From Escherichia sp. MOD1-EC7003 (GTDB lineage Bacteria > Pseudomonadota > Gammaproteobacteria > Enterobacterales > Enterobacteriaceae), in NCBI RefSeq assembly GCF_002965065.1, contig NZ_PTRE01000095.1:1-34310 (forward strand): a stretch of 34,310 nucleotides of DNA. Direction: 5' to 3'. Position numbers and translations under genes: made by a program. The notes under the pieces were generated by a model. That model had not been told where the DNA came from, did no database searches, and saw nothing but the letters and a program-made list of their open reading frames with translations. Of the stretch, positions 9,314 to 20,838 are shown one piece after another. Each line of letters begins with the position of its first letter. The stretch's first letter is position 1.

Positions 9314-10671
9314 TGAAAAGATTATCCATAACAGTCCGTTTAACTTTGCTTTTTATATTACTGCTGTCTGTTGCTGGTGCTGGAGTTGTATGGACTCTCT
9401 ATGATGGCCTGGCGAGTGAATTGAAATGGCGCGATGATACAACACTCATTAACCGGACTGCGCAGATCAAGCAGTTGTTAATCGATGGGGTAAATCCAGA
9501 TACTTTGCCTGTGTACTTTAACCGGATGATGGATGTTAGTCAGGATATCTTGATCATTCATGGTGATGGCATCAATAAAATTGTTAACCGAACAAATGTC
9601 AGTGATGGCATGTTAAATAACATACCTGCGACTGAGGCAATCAGCGCCGCTGGCATTTACAGAAGCATTATTAATGATACAGAGATAGATGCTTTACGAA
9701 TTAATATTGATGAAATTTCGCCATCATTAACGGTTACTGTGGCTAAATTGGCTTCAGCAAGACATAACATGCTGGAACAGTATAAAATTAACAGCATTAT
9801 AATTTGCATTGTCGCCATTATATTGTGCTCAGTATTGAGCCCGCTGTTAATCAGAACGGGATTACGAGAGATCAAAAAGTTGAGTGGTGTAACTGAAGCA
9901 TTGAATTATAACGATGCTCGTGAACCTGTTGAGGTTAACGTATTACCGAGAGAACTAAAACCTCTTGGGCAGGCATTGAATAAAATGCACCATGCTTTAG
10001 TAAAAGATTTTGAGCGCCTAAGCCAATTTGCAGACGATCTCGCTCATGAACTTAGAACGCCCATTAATGCATTACTTGGTCAGAATCAGGTTACGCTCAG
10101 TCAAACCAGAAGTATCGCTGAATATCAAAAAACAATTGCCGGAAACATTGAAGAGCTGGAAAACATTTCGCGGCTAACAGAGAATATACTGTTTCTTGCC
10201 AGAGCAGATAAAAACAATGTATTGGTGAAACTGGATTCGCTTTCTCTCAATAAGGAAGTTGAAAATTTGTTAGACTATCTTGAATACCTTTCAGACGAGA
10301 AAGAGATTCGTTTTAAGGTCGAGTGTAATCAACAAATATTTGCTGATAAAATTTTACTGCAACGAATGTTATCGAATCTTATTGTTAACGCTATTCGATA
10401 TTCTCCAGAAAAATCGCGCATTCATATAACTAGTTTTCTTGATGCCAACGGCGCTCTTAACATTGATATCGCCAGCCCTGGAACGAAAATTAATGAGCCG
10501 GAAAAACTCTTCCGTCGATTTTGGCGGGGAGATAACTCGCGTCATTCCGTAGGTCAGGGACTTGGTCTTTCTTTAGTCAAAGCGATTGCCGAATTGCATG
10601 GGGGAAGTGCTACGTATCACTATCTAAATAAGCATAATGTGTTCCGTATCACGTTACCGCAAAGAAATTAA
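9313..10671 (+). CDS. hprS: Sensor histidine kinase HprS
   Basis: The 452-residue kinase matches K-12 HprS (YedV). It has an N-terminal membrane segment (about 10-30), a periplasmic domain, a second membrane segment (about 160-182), HAMP, then the H-box FADDLAHELRTPIN with phospho-acceptor His245, the N-box LIVNAIRYSPEKS, and the G-box GQGLGLSLVKAIAELHGG. It senses oxidation of periplasmic/membrane cysteines and methionines and phosphorylates HprR. The start codon overlaps the last base of hprR. It looks complete. Confidence 0.96.
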   Translation: MKRLSITVRLTLLFILLLSVAGAGVVWTLYDGLASELKWRDDTTLINRTAQIKQLLIDGVNPDTLPVYFNRMMDVSQDILIIHGDGINKIVNRTNVSDGMLNNIPATEAISAAGIYRSIINDTEIDALRINIDEISPSLTVTVAKLASARHNMLEQYKINSIIICIVAIILCSVLSPLLIRTGLREIKKLSGVTEALNYNDAREPVEVNVLPRELKPLGQALNKMHHALVKDFERLSQFADDLAHELRTPINALLGQNQVTLSQTRSIAEYQKTIAGNIEELENISRLTENILFLARADKNNVLVKLDSLSLNKEVENLLDYLEYLSDEKEIRFKVECNQQIFADKILLQRMLSNLIVNAIRYSPEKSRIHITSFLDANGALNIDIASPGTKINEPEKLFRRFWRGDNSRHSVGQGLGLSLVKAIAELHGGSATYHYLNKHNVFRITLPQRN

Positions 10672-10695
10672 CATATGGCTTTAGTACGCTATGTG

Positions 10696-10962
10696 TTAAC
10701 CGTGAAAAAACGCAGCCACGTCCTGGCTTTCGGGTAAACCAATAAGTGCGCCATGACCACCAGGAACAAAGATTGCTGCATATTCGCTGTCAACGTTGAG
10801 GCTGGCGACACCATCCGCGGCGATCATCAGCATTTTATGTTTACCGCGATATGGTTTGGGATAGTCCACGCCATCAAGATCAGAGACAGGACTGGTATAT
10901 TGGCTAAGCGAATATTCTGAAGGGAAGAATGCATTATCTTCTGCAATATTGATCTGCGGATT
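10696..10962 (-). pseudogene. hchA: hchA remnant (Hsp31 chaperone/glyoxalase III), internally deleted
   Basis: On the minus strand the frame encodes the N-terminal part of HchA (PQINIAEDNAFFPSEYS and GVDYPKPYRGKHKM, to IAAD), then jumps to VASLNVDSEYAAIFVPGGHG and LPESQDVAA, and stops. About 85 residues between IAAD and VASLN are missing in frame, and everything after VAA, including the catalytic Cys motif (CHGPAA) and the C-terminal third, is gone. There is no start codon: a TGA precedes the first conserved residues in frame. In K-12 hchA occupies this place beside hprS. The copy cannot make a functional protein deglycase/glyoxalase. Confidence 0.88.
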
Positions 10963-11092
10963 AATTCATAAGAATGTGCATTTGGCGTGTTGGCTGGAAG
11001 AGTAACGGGTAGATGTTATTGTGCCAGAAGGGTAATGTGCCGTATCGATAGGCTTTGGCAATTGCGCGTGCCACAGATGGAGATGAAATGCC

Positions 11093-11130
11093 CAAAAAAG
11101 CCTGAGTTCAATGAGGGACGAACTCAGGCT
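11093..11130 (-). terminator. Terminator of the porin gene
   Basis: An 11-bp perfect stem (AGCCTGAGTTC/GAACTCAGGCT) is followed on the minus strand by a run of six T. It lies about 45 bp past the porin stop codon. The remaining bases between the hchA remnant and this hairpin show nothing recognisable. Confidence 0.85.
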
Positions 11131-11172
11131 GGTGTTATGTTCTACAGTAACACGCCGTGGCGTGTTGGCTGA

Positions 11173-12366
11173 TTAGAACTGGTAGACTAAGCCCACAGCA
11201 ACGATATCATCGGTAGCGATGCCGTTTGCTTCGTAGAAGTCATCGTCGTTGTCCAGCAGGTTGATTTTGTAATCAACATAGGTGGACATGTTTTTGTTGA
11301 AGTAGTAGGTCGCACCAATGTCAACGTATTTAACCAGATCTTTATTGGTGTAACGCGGATCGCCGTTACCATCATGTGCCCAGCCACCTAAATCTTTACC
11401 TTTAGATTGCAGGTAAGCGATGGACGGACGCAGACCGAAGTCGAACTGGTACTGAGCAACAACTTCAAAGTTTTGGGTTTTGTTAGCGATGGCTAATCTT
11501 GATTCACCATTATCAAACTCGCCACCACCATATGGAGTCATATTGCGAGTTTCAGCATACATGGCTGCTAAGTAAACGTTATTAGCGTCGTATTTAGCAC
11601 CAACGGTCCATGCTTCAGCGGTTTCACCACCAGCACTTCTGTTGCTATGGTTACGATCATTTAAACCAACTCCAACCTGCTTATCAGTACGGTCAGAGTT
11701 AGAGTAAGCTGCACCCAGACTTAAACCGAAGTCGAAGTCATAGGTCGTAGACATACCGAAACCATCGCCATTTTCTTTAGCAAGGTTACGACCATTACCA
11801 TTGCCAGAACCTTCCTGACCGAATAGACCACCGTCTTCATTATTACCCTGATATTGCAGAGCAAAGTTCAGACCGTCAACCTGACCAAAGAAGCCATTGT
11901 TACGATAGGTTGCAACACCATTAGCACGACCGTTCATGAAGTTGTCGGCACCCGCATAGGTATCGCCACCAAATTCTGGCAGCATATCGGTCCATGCTTC
12001 TACGTCATAAACAACACCATAGTTACGACCATAGTCAAAGGTACCATTTTGACCGAAACCTAAACCGGCAAATGCCAGACGAGTTGCGGTATTACCCTTG
12101 TTGCTTTCAGGGCCGTTAGCACCAATGTTAAATTCCCACTGACCATAGCCAGTGAACTGGTCAGCGATCTGAGTTTCACCTTTGAAACCGATACGGGCAT
12201 ATGACATGTCGCCATCATTACCAGCATCATCAGAGAAGTAGTGCAGGCCGTCTACTTTTCCGTACAAATCCAGTTTATTACCATCTTTATTATAGACTTC
12301 AGCCGCATTTGCTGCGCCAGCAACTAATAACGCCGGGACCAGCATTGCCAGAACTTTTCTTTTCAT
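11173..12366 (-). CDS. yedS: Intact outer-membrane porin of the YedS/OmpS1 type
   Basis: The 397-residue protein is a general trimeric porin of the OmpC/OmpF/PhoE family. The start at 12366 gives a clean signal peptide ([21 protein letters not shown]) and mature [20 protein letters not shown]; the in-frame ATG codons upstream only add a long tail before it. The loop 3 constriction motif ([10 protein letters not shown]) and the C-terminal Phe of the BAM signal (VGLVYQF) are present. Variable loops are long and Asn/Gly-rich, as in YedS and Salmonella OmpS1. In K-12 yedS is a broken gene at this position, whereas here it is open throughout. A terminator follows; upstream lie AT-rich OmpR-like sites and the sRNA RseX. 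Confidence 0.92.
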   Translation of the reverse strand: MKRKVLAMLVPALLVAGAANAAEVYNKDGNKLDLYGKVDGLHYFSDDAGNDGDMSYARIGFKGETQIADQFTGYGQWEFNIGANGPESNKGNTATRLAFAGLGFGQNGTFDYGRNYGVVYDVEAWTDMLPEFGGDTYAGADNFMNGRANGVATYRNNGFFGQVDGLNFALQYQGNNEDGGLFGQEGSGNGNGRNLAKENGDGFGMSTTYDFDFGLSLGAAYSNSDRTDKQVGVGLNDRNHSNRSAGGETAEAWTVGAKYDANNVYLAAMYAETRNMTPYGGGEFDNGESRLAIANKTQNFEVVAQYQFDFGLRPSIAYLQSKGKDLGGWAHDGNGDPRYTNKDLVKYVDIGATYYFNKNMSTYVDYKINLLDNDDDFYEANGIATDDIVAVGLVYQF

Positions 12367-12473
12367 TATGTATTCCCTTGTGATTATAATCTTCATGAAT
12401 ATATCAATAAGTGCCGTTATCCAAAAAAAAAGCACGTTTGGATACTATTCTATGAAGTTCATTTTATTTTAAA

Positions 12474-12516
12474 GATTACATGTAACAAATGTATTTAAAA
12501 GATTTCAAAATGTTTC
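12474..12516 (-). promoter_or_regulatory. Possible OmpR sites upstream of the porin gene
   Basis: Within the 300-bp AT-rich leader of the porin gene, the minus strand shows GAAACA, TGAAATC, TGTTACA and TGTAATC spaced about one helix turn apart, resembling tandem OmpR half sites (TGTTACA/TGAAAC). Nothing else specific is seen between 12367 and 12680. This is a weak consensus match by eye. Confidence 0.35.
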
Positions 12517-12679
12517 TATTGTATTTAATATAATTCGTGGTTATGAATTTCAAATATAACTATTCATGAAAATTATGAAGATATATCAATGCGTTATTGA
12601 TTGTCTGGAAAGATAGAGTGTATCAATGATTGTTGCGCCAAACGTCTGGTGTGATCGCGCGCACATTAATGAAGACATA

Positions 12680-12770
12680 AAAAAAGCCGGCATCATGCCG
12701 GCCCAAAAATATAAACAAGACGATAAAAGGCTAATAACGGGGCTATCATGACACAGAAATCAAAAAAGGT
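12680..12770 (-). ncRNA. rseX: Small RNA RseX
   Basis: A strong terminator hairpin on the minus strand (GCCGGCAT/ATGCCGGC followed by TTTTTTT, 12679-12702) closes a short non-coding transcript unit in the interval between drpB (YedR) and the YedS porin. In K-12 the Hfq-dependent 91-nt sRNA RseX, which represses ompA and ompC, lies between yedR and yedS, on the yedS strand. Position, strand and terminator agree; the 5' end is placed from the known length. No protein is encoded. Confidence 0.7.
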
Positions 12771-12995
12771 ATAATTTTATTCAGTGTTAATGTATTTTTT
12801 ATGTGAATTAATAAAGCCTTTACCAAAGATAAAAAATAAATCTTTACTGCTGTTTTTCCTGTAATTACTGCCGTTGTGCAAAATTTATCTATTTGTTTAA
12901 AAAATGATTGAGTCTTGACTGGCTCATCTAATGTGGAAAAATGTGATATTTATCACATAATAGTACTAAGTCTAAATTTTCCGGGTTATCTCAAA

Positions 12996-13298
12996 ATGGA
13001 ATACGGTTCGATAAAGATGGAAGAGAGACTCTCTCGCAGTCCTGGTGGCAAACTAGCTTTGTGGGCTTTCTATACATGGTGTGGCTATTTCGTCTGGGCA
13101 ATGGCGCGTTACATCTGGGTGATGAGCCGGGTCCCCGATGTCCCCGTGTCGGGATTTGAAAGTGATTTAGGCTCTACCGCAGGAAAGTGGTTAGGGGCGC
13201 TGGTCGGATTTTTATTTATGGCTCTGGTCGGGGCATTGTTAGGCAGCATTGCCTGGTACACCCGACCTCGTCCCGTACGTAGCAGACGCTATGAATAA
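12996..13298 (+). CDS. drpB: Cell-division membrane protein DrpB
   Basis: The 100-residue protein matches K-12 DrpB (YedR), an inner-membrane protein that localises to the septal ring and suppresses ftsE/ftsX depletion. Two hydrophobic segments are visible: [20 protein letters not shown] (about residues 18-40) and [20 protein letters not shown] (about 67-88), then a basic tail [12 protein letters not shown] chose the ATG at 12996, which gives the K-12 length; the ATG at 13017 is possible, and the frame continues upstream to 12915 without conserved sequence. Neither ATG has a strong Shine-Dalgarno. Downstream come remnants of yedJ and dcm. Confidence 0.85.
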   Translation: MEYGSIKMEERLSRSPGGKLALWAFYTWCGYFVWAMARYIWVMSRVPDVPVSGFESDLGSTAGKWLGALVGFLFMALVGALLGSIAWYTRPRPVRSRRYE

Positions 13299-13342
13299 AA
13301 ACTGCTAAGGTTGCGACTCTTTGGCAATGGGGCGCGTATGGA

Positions 13343-13441
13343 CTTTTAGTAGAGTTTATGGCGAAGCTCAGTGCCGCACTGGCAGGGGAGAATGAAGGTG
13401 TCGATCACAAGGTGATTGATACGTTTTCACCCACTGTCTGA
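13343..13441 (+). pseudogene. yedJ: yedJ remnant (3' end of HD-domain phosphohydrolase)
   Basis: The frame reads [19 protein letters not shown] then [13 protein letters not shown] and a stop, matching the C-terminal 33 or so residues of K-12 YedJ (231 residues). The HD-domain metal ligands and the rest are missing; the weak similarity to QHNAH just upstream may be the last trace. In K-12 yedJ lies between yedR and dcm exactly as here. Confidence 0.85.
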
Positions 13442-13507
13442 GCGCGTGGCTCTAAATGGCAGTAATTATGTTAACCTGTCGGCCATCTCAGATGGCCGAT
13501 TAAATCT

Positions 13508-14098
13508 ATGCAGGAAAATATAGCAGTAACCGATTCATACAGCTCCGGGGATGCCGCACAGGCAATGCTGGAGAAACCGCTGCAAATTTATGATGTTAAA
13601 ACGCTGGTGGTGCAGCTGCTGGATCCGATGGTCGAGGCGATATGTATCCTGACGTCGGTGCTGTGGAAGTACCTCTATCGTTATGCGAAAAAACATCAGG
13701 CGCGCAGTAACGGCTTCGGTTATGGGATGGTTTATCCGAATAATCCGCAAAGCGTCACGCGTACGCTATCTGCTCGTTATTACAAAGATGGCGTGAAAAT
13801 ATTAATCGACCGCGGCTGGGATATGGTAACGGGTGAGAAAGACTTTGATGATCCGCTGAATCAGCAACATCGCCCACGTCGGTTAACGCCTCGTGAATGC
13901 GCGCGCTTAATGAGTTTTGAAGCGCCGGGAGAAGCGAAATTCTGCATTCCTGTTTCGGACACTCAGGCCTATCGCCAGTTCGGTAATTCGCTTGTTGTGC
14001 CGGTCTTTGCCGCAGTGGCAAAACGGCTTGAGCCAAAAATCAAACAGGCGGTGGCGTTGCGTCAGCAAGAGGCACAACATGGCCGACGTTCACGATAA
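13508..14098 (+). pseudogene. dcm: dcm with internal in-frame deletion of the catalytic core
   Basis: The open frame encodes 196 residues against 472 in K-12 Dcm. Residues 1-37 ([20 protein letters not shown] to KTLVVQL) are joined at about 13611-13620 to [20 protein letters not shown] and the normal C-terminus. About 276 residues are missing: the SAM-binding FAGIGG motif, the catalytic PCQ cysteine loop, ENV and QxRxR. Part of the target recognition region and motif X ([11 protein letters not shown]) remain. Several changes at conserved positions (FRIP to FCIP, GFEA to SFEA) suggest relaxed selection. The protein cannot methylate cytosine at CCWGG. The 3' end still overlaps the vsr start by 20 bases, so translation through the remnant may sustain vsr expression. 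Confidence 0.93.
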
Positions 14099-14549
14099 GG
14101 CCACACGCAGCAAAAATATGCGCGCGATTGCCACGCGTGATACGGCGATTGAGAAGCGCCTCGCCAGTCTGTTAACCGGACTGGGACTGGCGTTTCGCGT
14201 TCAGGACGCCAGCCTGCCCGGACGCCCGGATTTTGTCGTTGATGAATATCGCTGCGTGATATTTACCCACGGCTGCTTCTGGCACCATCATCACTGCTAT
14301 CTGTTTAAAGTGCCTGCGACTCGAACCGAGTTCTGGCTGGAGAAGATAGGTAAAAATGTTGAGCGAGATCGCCGCGATATCAGTCGCTTACAGGCGCTCG
14401 GCTGGCGCGTACTGATTGTCTGGGAGTGTGCGTTACGCGGGCGCGAGAAGCTGACGGATATGGCGCTTAGTGAGCGTCTGGAAGAGTGGATCTGCGGCGA
14501 AGGTGCCAGCGCGCAGATCGACACGCAGGGGATTCATTTACTCGTTTGA
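14079..14549 (+). CDS. vsr: Very short patch repair endonuclease Vsr
   Basis: The 156-residue protein is nearly identical to K-12 Vsr. It nicks 5' of T in T:G mismatches inside CTWGG, the lesion left by deamination of Dcm-made 5-methylcytosine, starting short patch repair with Pol I. Visible key features are [17 protein letters not shown], the metal-binding Asp in [10 protein letters not shown], and the zinc-binding/active region [15 protein letters not shown]. The ATG at 14079 lies inside the dcm 3' end (20-base overlap, different frame), the native arrangement. The last 12 bases overlap the convergent yedA. It is intact although its partner Dcm is inactive here. Confidence 0.96.
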   Translation: MADVHDKATRSKNMRAIATRDTAIEKRLASLLTGLGLAFRVQDASLPGRPDFVVDEYRCVIFTHGCFWHHHHCYLFKVPATRTEFWLEKIGKNVERDRRDISRLQALGWRVLIVWECALRGREKLTDMALSERLEEWICGEGASAQIDTQGIHLLV

Positions 14550-15458
14550 TACGTCCTGAATAACTGGCGCAACAACGGGTTTTGCCGGGAAGAGATATTT
14601 TCCCAACGTGACCAGTACCACCGCGAAGACAATTACGCCGAGCGCCAGCCATTCAATCTTCGACAACGTTTCGCCGCCCAGTCCCGTACCCAGCAAAACC
14701 GCGACCACCGGGTTAACGTAGGCATAGCTGGTGGCGAGAGCCGGACTGACATTGCGGATTAAATACATATAAGCGTTGATGGCGATAATCGAACCAAACA
14801 GCGCCAGATAGCCGACCGCAAGGAAGCCTGAAAGGGAAGGGATCGCCGTCAGTTTTTCCCCCGCAATCATCGACGCGATCATTAACACCACGCCTGCCGC
14901 CAGCATCTCAATCGCCCCCGCCATCATCCCTACAGGCAAGGTAATGCGCGAGCCATAAACTGAGCCGAACGCCCAGCTAATCGAGCCGATTAAAATCAGA
15001 ATCGCGCCCCACGGATTGCCGCTTAAATTACCACCACTATTGAGCATGATGATTCCGGCAAGTCCAATGGCGATACCCACCCATTCCAGTTTGCGTGTTT
15101 TAATGCCAAACAGGCGGCTGAAGCAGAGGGTAAAGAGGGGCACGGTTGCAACCACTACGGCGGCGATGCCGGAAGGAACGTTTTGATGCTCGGCAACCGT
15201 TACCATGCCATTACCGACAGCCAGCAATAACAGGCCAATCAGTGCAGCATTAAGCAGCGGACGTAGCGGGGGGAGTTTGTGTCCGCGCAGTAGCAAAAAT
15301 GCCATCAATAAAATACCGGCGGCCAGGAATCGAACGCCCGCCATCATTAACGGTGGCCAGCTTTCCACACCAATCCGAATGACAAAATAGGTTGAGCCCC
15401 AAATGATATACAACGCAAATAGCGCGCCAAAAAGCGGTAACAACTGGCGGAAACGCAT
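14538..15458 (-). CDS. yedA: EamA-family inner-membrane transporter YedA
   Basis: The 306-residue protein matches K-12 YedA. It has ten predicted membrane helices arranged as two EamA repeats (about 10-140 and 150-290), with the family signature IIWGSTYFVIRI in helix 1 and AINAYMYLIRNVSPALATSY in the second repeat. The substrate is not established; relatives (RhtA, EamA) export amino acids and metabolites. It converges with vsr and overlaps it by 12 bases, and diverges from yedI across 172 bp. No defect is seen. Confidence 0.95.
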   Translation of the reverse strand: MRFRQLLPLFGALFALYIIWGSTYFVIRIGVESWPPLMMAGVRFLAAGILLMAFLLLRGHKLPPLRPLLNAALIGLLLLAVGNGMVTVAEHQNVPSGIAAVVVATVPLFTLCFSRLFGIKTRKLEWVGIAIGLAGIIMLNSGGNLSGNPWGAILILIGSISWAFGSVYGSRITLPVGMMAGAIEMLAAGVVLMIASMIAGEKLTAIPSLSGFLAVGYLALFGSIIAINAYMYLIRNVSPALATSYAYVNPVVAVLLGTGLGGETLSKIEWLALGVIVFAVVLVTLGKYLFPAKPVVAPVIQDVSNE

Positions 15459-15630
15459 AATCCCTCACGGTAGAAATAAAAAGGTGATTCATAGTAAACG
15501 TGAAAATCATTCGGCTGGCGAGAGATATAATTGCACTTGGTTGTTAAAAAAATGTTGACCTGTGAAGCAAGTATCAGAGCTGCCGTTTTTGCTTCATACT
15601 TAATTCCTTCAACAATAAAAATGAGAGGGA

Positions 15631-16548
15631 ATGCTTTTGGCCGGGAGTAGTTTACTGACGTTGCTCGATGATATCGCCACACTGTTGGACGATATCTCCG
15701 TGATGGGCAAATTGGCGGCGAAGAAAACCGCCGGTGTATTAGGGGATGACTTATCGCTCAATGCGCAACAAGTTTCAGGTGTGCGGGCCAATCGGGAACT
15801 GCCCGTGGTCTGGGGCGTGGCAAAGGGATCGCTGATCAATAAAGTGATTCTGGTGCCGCTGGCGCTGATTATCAGTGCGTTTATCCCCTGGGCGATTACG
15901 CCACTGTTGATGATTGGCGGTGCGTTTCTCTGCTTTGAAGGGGTAGAGAAAGTGCTGCACATGCTGGAGGCGCGTAAACACAAAGAAGAGCCGGTGCAGA
16001 GTCAGCAGCGGCTGGAGAAGCTGGCGGTGCAGGACCCGCTAAAGTTTGAAAAGGACAAAATAAAAGGGGCGATTCGTACCGATTTTATTTTGTCAGCGGA
16101 AATCGTCGCTATCACGCTGGGGATTGTGGCAGAAGCGCCGTTGCTTAATCAGGTGCTGGTGCTTTCAGGCATCGCACTGGTCGTGACCGTGGGCGTCTAC
16201 GGTCTGGTTGGGGTTATTGTTAAGATTGATGACCTGGGGTATTGGCTGGCAGAAAAATCCAGCGCGTTGATGCAGGCATTGGGTAAAGGGTTATTGATCA
16301 TCGCGCCCTGGTTGATGAAAGCGTTATCGATTGTCGGCACACTGGCGATGTTCCTCGTCGGTGGCGGCATTGTGGTACATGGTATTGCGCCGCTGCATCA
16401 CGCCATTGAACATTTTGCCGGGCAGCAAAGCGCAGTGGTGGCGATGATATTACCGACTGTTTTAAATCTGATTCTTGGTTTTATCATCGGCGGTATCGTG
16501 GTGCTGGGAGTGAAAGCCGTAGCGAAAATGCGCGGTCAGGCACATTAA
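15631..16548 (+). CDS. yedI: DUF808 inner-membrane protein YedI
   Basis: The 305-residue protein matches K-12 YedI, a DUF808 family membrane protein of unknown role. The N-terminus [20 protein letters not shown] is followed by the family's [20 protein letters not shown]; five or six hydrophobic segments lie between residues about 75 and 300. Start choice is open: the ATG at 15631 is only one or two bases from the GAGAGGG Shine-Dalgarno, while a TTG at 15637 in the same frame has better spacing and would begin MAGSS. It is read alone, divergent from yedA. Confidence 0.94.
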   Translation: MLLAGSSLLTLLDDIATLLDDISVMGKLAAKKTAGVLGDDLSLNAQQVSGVRANRELPVVWGVAKGSLINKVILVPLALIISAFIPWAITPLLMIGGAFLCFEGVEKVLHMLEARKHKEEPVQSQQRLEKLAVQDPLKFEKDKIKGAIRTDFILSAEIVAITLGIVAEAPLLNQVLVLSGIALVVTVGVYGLVGVIVKIDDLGYWLAEKSSALMQALGKGLLIIAPWLMKALSIVGTLAMFLVGGGIVVHGIAPLHHAIEHFAGQQSAVVAMILPTVLNLILGFIIGGIVVLGVKAVAKMRGQAH

Positions 16549-16626
16549 TACTCGCACTGGCGATTATGCAATATTCGCCACCTTCAACTAAGGTGAACAA
16601 GTTTCACTCGAAAAAAGGAGGCGAGT

Positions 16627-16809
16627 ATGAGCTTTATGGTTAGTGAGGAAGTTACGGTTAAAGAGGGCGGCCCGCGGATGATTGTCACCGGATACTCCAG
16701 CGGTATGGTTGAGTGTCGTTGGTATGACGGCTATGGGGTCAAGCGGGAAGCCTTTCATGAAACCGAGCTTGTTCCGGGGGAGGGGAGCCGTCCTGCGGAA
16801 GACGTTTGA
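16627..16809 (+). CDS. yodC: Small DUF2158 protein YodC
   Basis: The 60-residue protein matches K-12 YodC, a DUF2158 member with the VTVKEGGPRMIVTGYSSGMV core, resembling DsrB-like KOW/SH3 small barrels. A good GGAGGC Shine-Dalgarno lies just upstream. Function is unknown. It stands between yedI and dgcQ and is followed by a REP-like palindrome. Confidence 0.93.
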   Translation: MSFMVSEEVTVKEGGPRMIVTGYSSGMVECRWYDGYGVKREAFHETELVPGEGSRPAEDV

Positions 16810-16822
16810 AAGGGTATCATTA

Positions 16823-16866
16823 ACACCAGACCGGATGCGGCGTGATCGCCCCATCCGGTCTGGTGT
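16823..16866. repeat. REP-like palindrome after yodC
   Basis: A perfect 15-bp inverted repeat (ACACCAGACCGGATG with CATCCGGTCTGGTGT) encloses GCGGCGTGATCGCC. The GATGCGGCG...CATCCGG core is REP-like. It may protect or end the yodC message; the T-run needed for a simple terminator is absent. Confidence 0.75.
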
Positions 16867-17002
16867 GCCAGCGTATGCACTGAATGTCTGATGCGACGCG
16901 GTCCTGTCTTATTATGCCACCACTATATAATTATCGCTGTTTTGCGGTACGCTATCGCCAGGCTATGCCAGAATCATAAAAAAGCAGTTGGGAGTCGTCA
17001 GG

Positions 17003-19527
<2,525 letters not shown>

Positions 19528-19673
19528 TTACCAGGATATTTCTTAAAACAGCACAAATAATCAAAGATGATTTTTTCGGGAGCGATCCCGTTGACGCCAG
19601 AGCTATCAAGGTGTGACACGCATCACATTTTTATTCATAAGTCACGTTAATGATTCATATCGCGAATATTTTC

Positions 19674-19702
19674 TTGTCAGCGAAAAAAATTGCGGATATG
19701 GT
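19674..19702 (+). promoter_or_regulatory. dsrA promoter
   Basis: TTGTCA (19674-19679) and TATGGT (19697-19702) are separated by 17 bases and end five bases before the known first base of DsrA. In K-12 the dsrA promoter is more active at low temperature. Confidence 0.75.
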
Positions 19703-19706
19703 GGTG

Positions 19707-19793
19707 AACACATCAGATTTCCTGGTGTAACGAATTTTTTAAGTGCTTCTTGCTTAAGCAAGTTTCATCCCGACCCCCTCAGGGTCGGGTTTT
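19707..19793 (+). ncRNA. dsrA: Regulatory small RNA DsrA
   Basis: The 87-nt sequence is DsrA: AACACATCAGATTTCCTGGT at the 5' end (rpoS-pairing region), the middle GCTTCTTGCTTAAGCAAG (hns-pairing stem), and the terminator stem CCCGACCCC/GGGTCGGG with a T-run. With Hfq, DsrA activates rpoS translation and represses hns, raising colanic acid synthesis through rcsA. It keeps its K-12 place between yedP and yodD. Its indirect target rcsA, 0.6 kb away, is truncated in this strain. Confidence 0.97.
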
Positions 19794-19803
19794 TTTTGTG
19801 CAT

Positions 19804-20031
19804 TCAACGATTCACTTCAGAAACGCTAAAGTCATGAATATCCAGTTCGAAAGCATCTGCCAATTCACGCCATGTATGATATTCACGTCCATCGACGCTA
19901 ACGTGTTCTGAATCGTTCTGGCTGCGATGAACTTCGCTTTCGCTAATTTCATTGATCGCCGCCAGCAGGGCATCGACATCGACGCTGACCTCACGTTTTG
20001 CGGTATCGCTGTACTCTTTTGCGGTTTTCAT
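19804..20031 (-). CDS. yodD: Small stress protein YodD
   Basis: The 75-residue protein matches K-12 YodD, an acidic soluble protein induced by peroxide, cadmium and acid in K-12 and of unknown mechanism. The second ATG of an ATGATG pair (20031) is preferred since GAGGAAAG lies at good spacing and the length equals K-12. It converges with dsrA, whose terminator lies just past its stop. Confidence 0.92.
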   Translation of the reverse strand: MKTAKEYSDTAKREVSVDVDALLAAINEISESEVHRSQNDSEHVSVDGREYHTWRELADAFELDIHDFSVSEVNR

Positions 20032-20103
20032 CATCTTTCCTCGCAACCGTTACTTTGTTGTTGCTGCCAGTCGTTAAGTCCGTCTGGCATCTCTTAAGTA
20101 TAG

Positions 20104-20382
<279 letters not shown>

Positions 20383-20425
20383 TCTTATTCAGTCTGACTG
20401 GTGGGAAACCACCAGCCAGAATATG

Positions 20426-20809
20426 TTAGCGCATGTTGACAAAAATACCATTAGTCACATTATCCGTCAGTCGAACGACATGGTAAATAACCTGTTTATT
20501 ATTCGTTTTGATCTTACGTTTAATATTACCTTTATGCGATGAAACGGTCTTGGCTTTGATATTTATTTGGTCGGAGATTTGAATGGTTCCTTGACCTGCC
20601 ATCCACATTCGCAACATACTCGATTCGGTCCGGCTCAATGATAACGTTGGCATATTTAAAAACGTAGTCATCGTTGTCTCTTTTTTCAGAATATCGCCAA
20701 GGATATCATCGAGAGATTCCGGCTTAATCGATTTAGAACTGATCAATAAATTTTTTCTGACCAATAGATATTCATCAAAATGAACATTGGCAATTGCCAT
20801 AAAAACGAT
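20426..20809 (-). pseudogene. rcsA: rcsA truncated at its 5' end
   Basis: The frame from about 20809 to the stop at 20426 encodes residues about 80-207 of RcsA ([20 protein letters not shown] onward), including the whole C-terminal LuxR-type helix-turn-helix ([20 protein letters not shown], then [16 protein letters not shown]). The N-terminal 79 or so residues are missing. The frame continues to an ATG at 20857 giving a foreign start ([16 protein letters not shown]). RcsA normally pairs with RcsB to activate capsule genes and repress flhDC. The truncated form lacks the N-terminal domain and native promoter, so it is probably not functional, although a DNA-binding fragment could still be made. 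The break is one edge of the large flagellar-region deletion. Confidence 0.92.
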
Positions 20810-20838
20810 GGTAATGCCTCTAATTAGTTGAATTGATG

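Noticed and set aside
10987..11172. Open frame of 61 codons between the hchA remnant and the porin stop
   Set aside because: It spans the porin terminator hairpin, has no ribosome binding site and no familiar sequence.
11187..12383. Several open frames antisense or out of frame within the porin gene
   Set aside because: They are shadows of the highly biased porin codon use, without ribosome binding sites or recognisable protein sequence.
13917..14078. A longer Vsr starting inside dcm
   Set aside because: Those codons are the dcm 3' end in another frame; the Vsr family starts at MADVHDK (14079).
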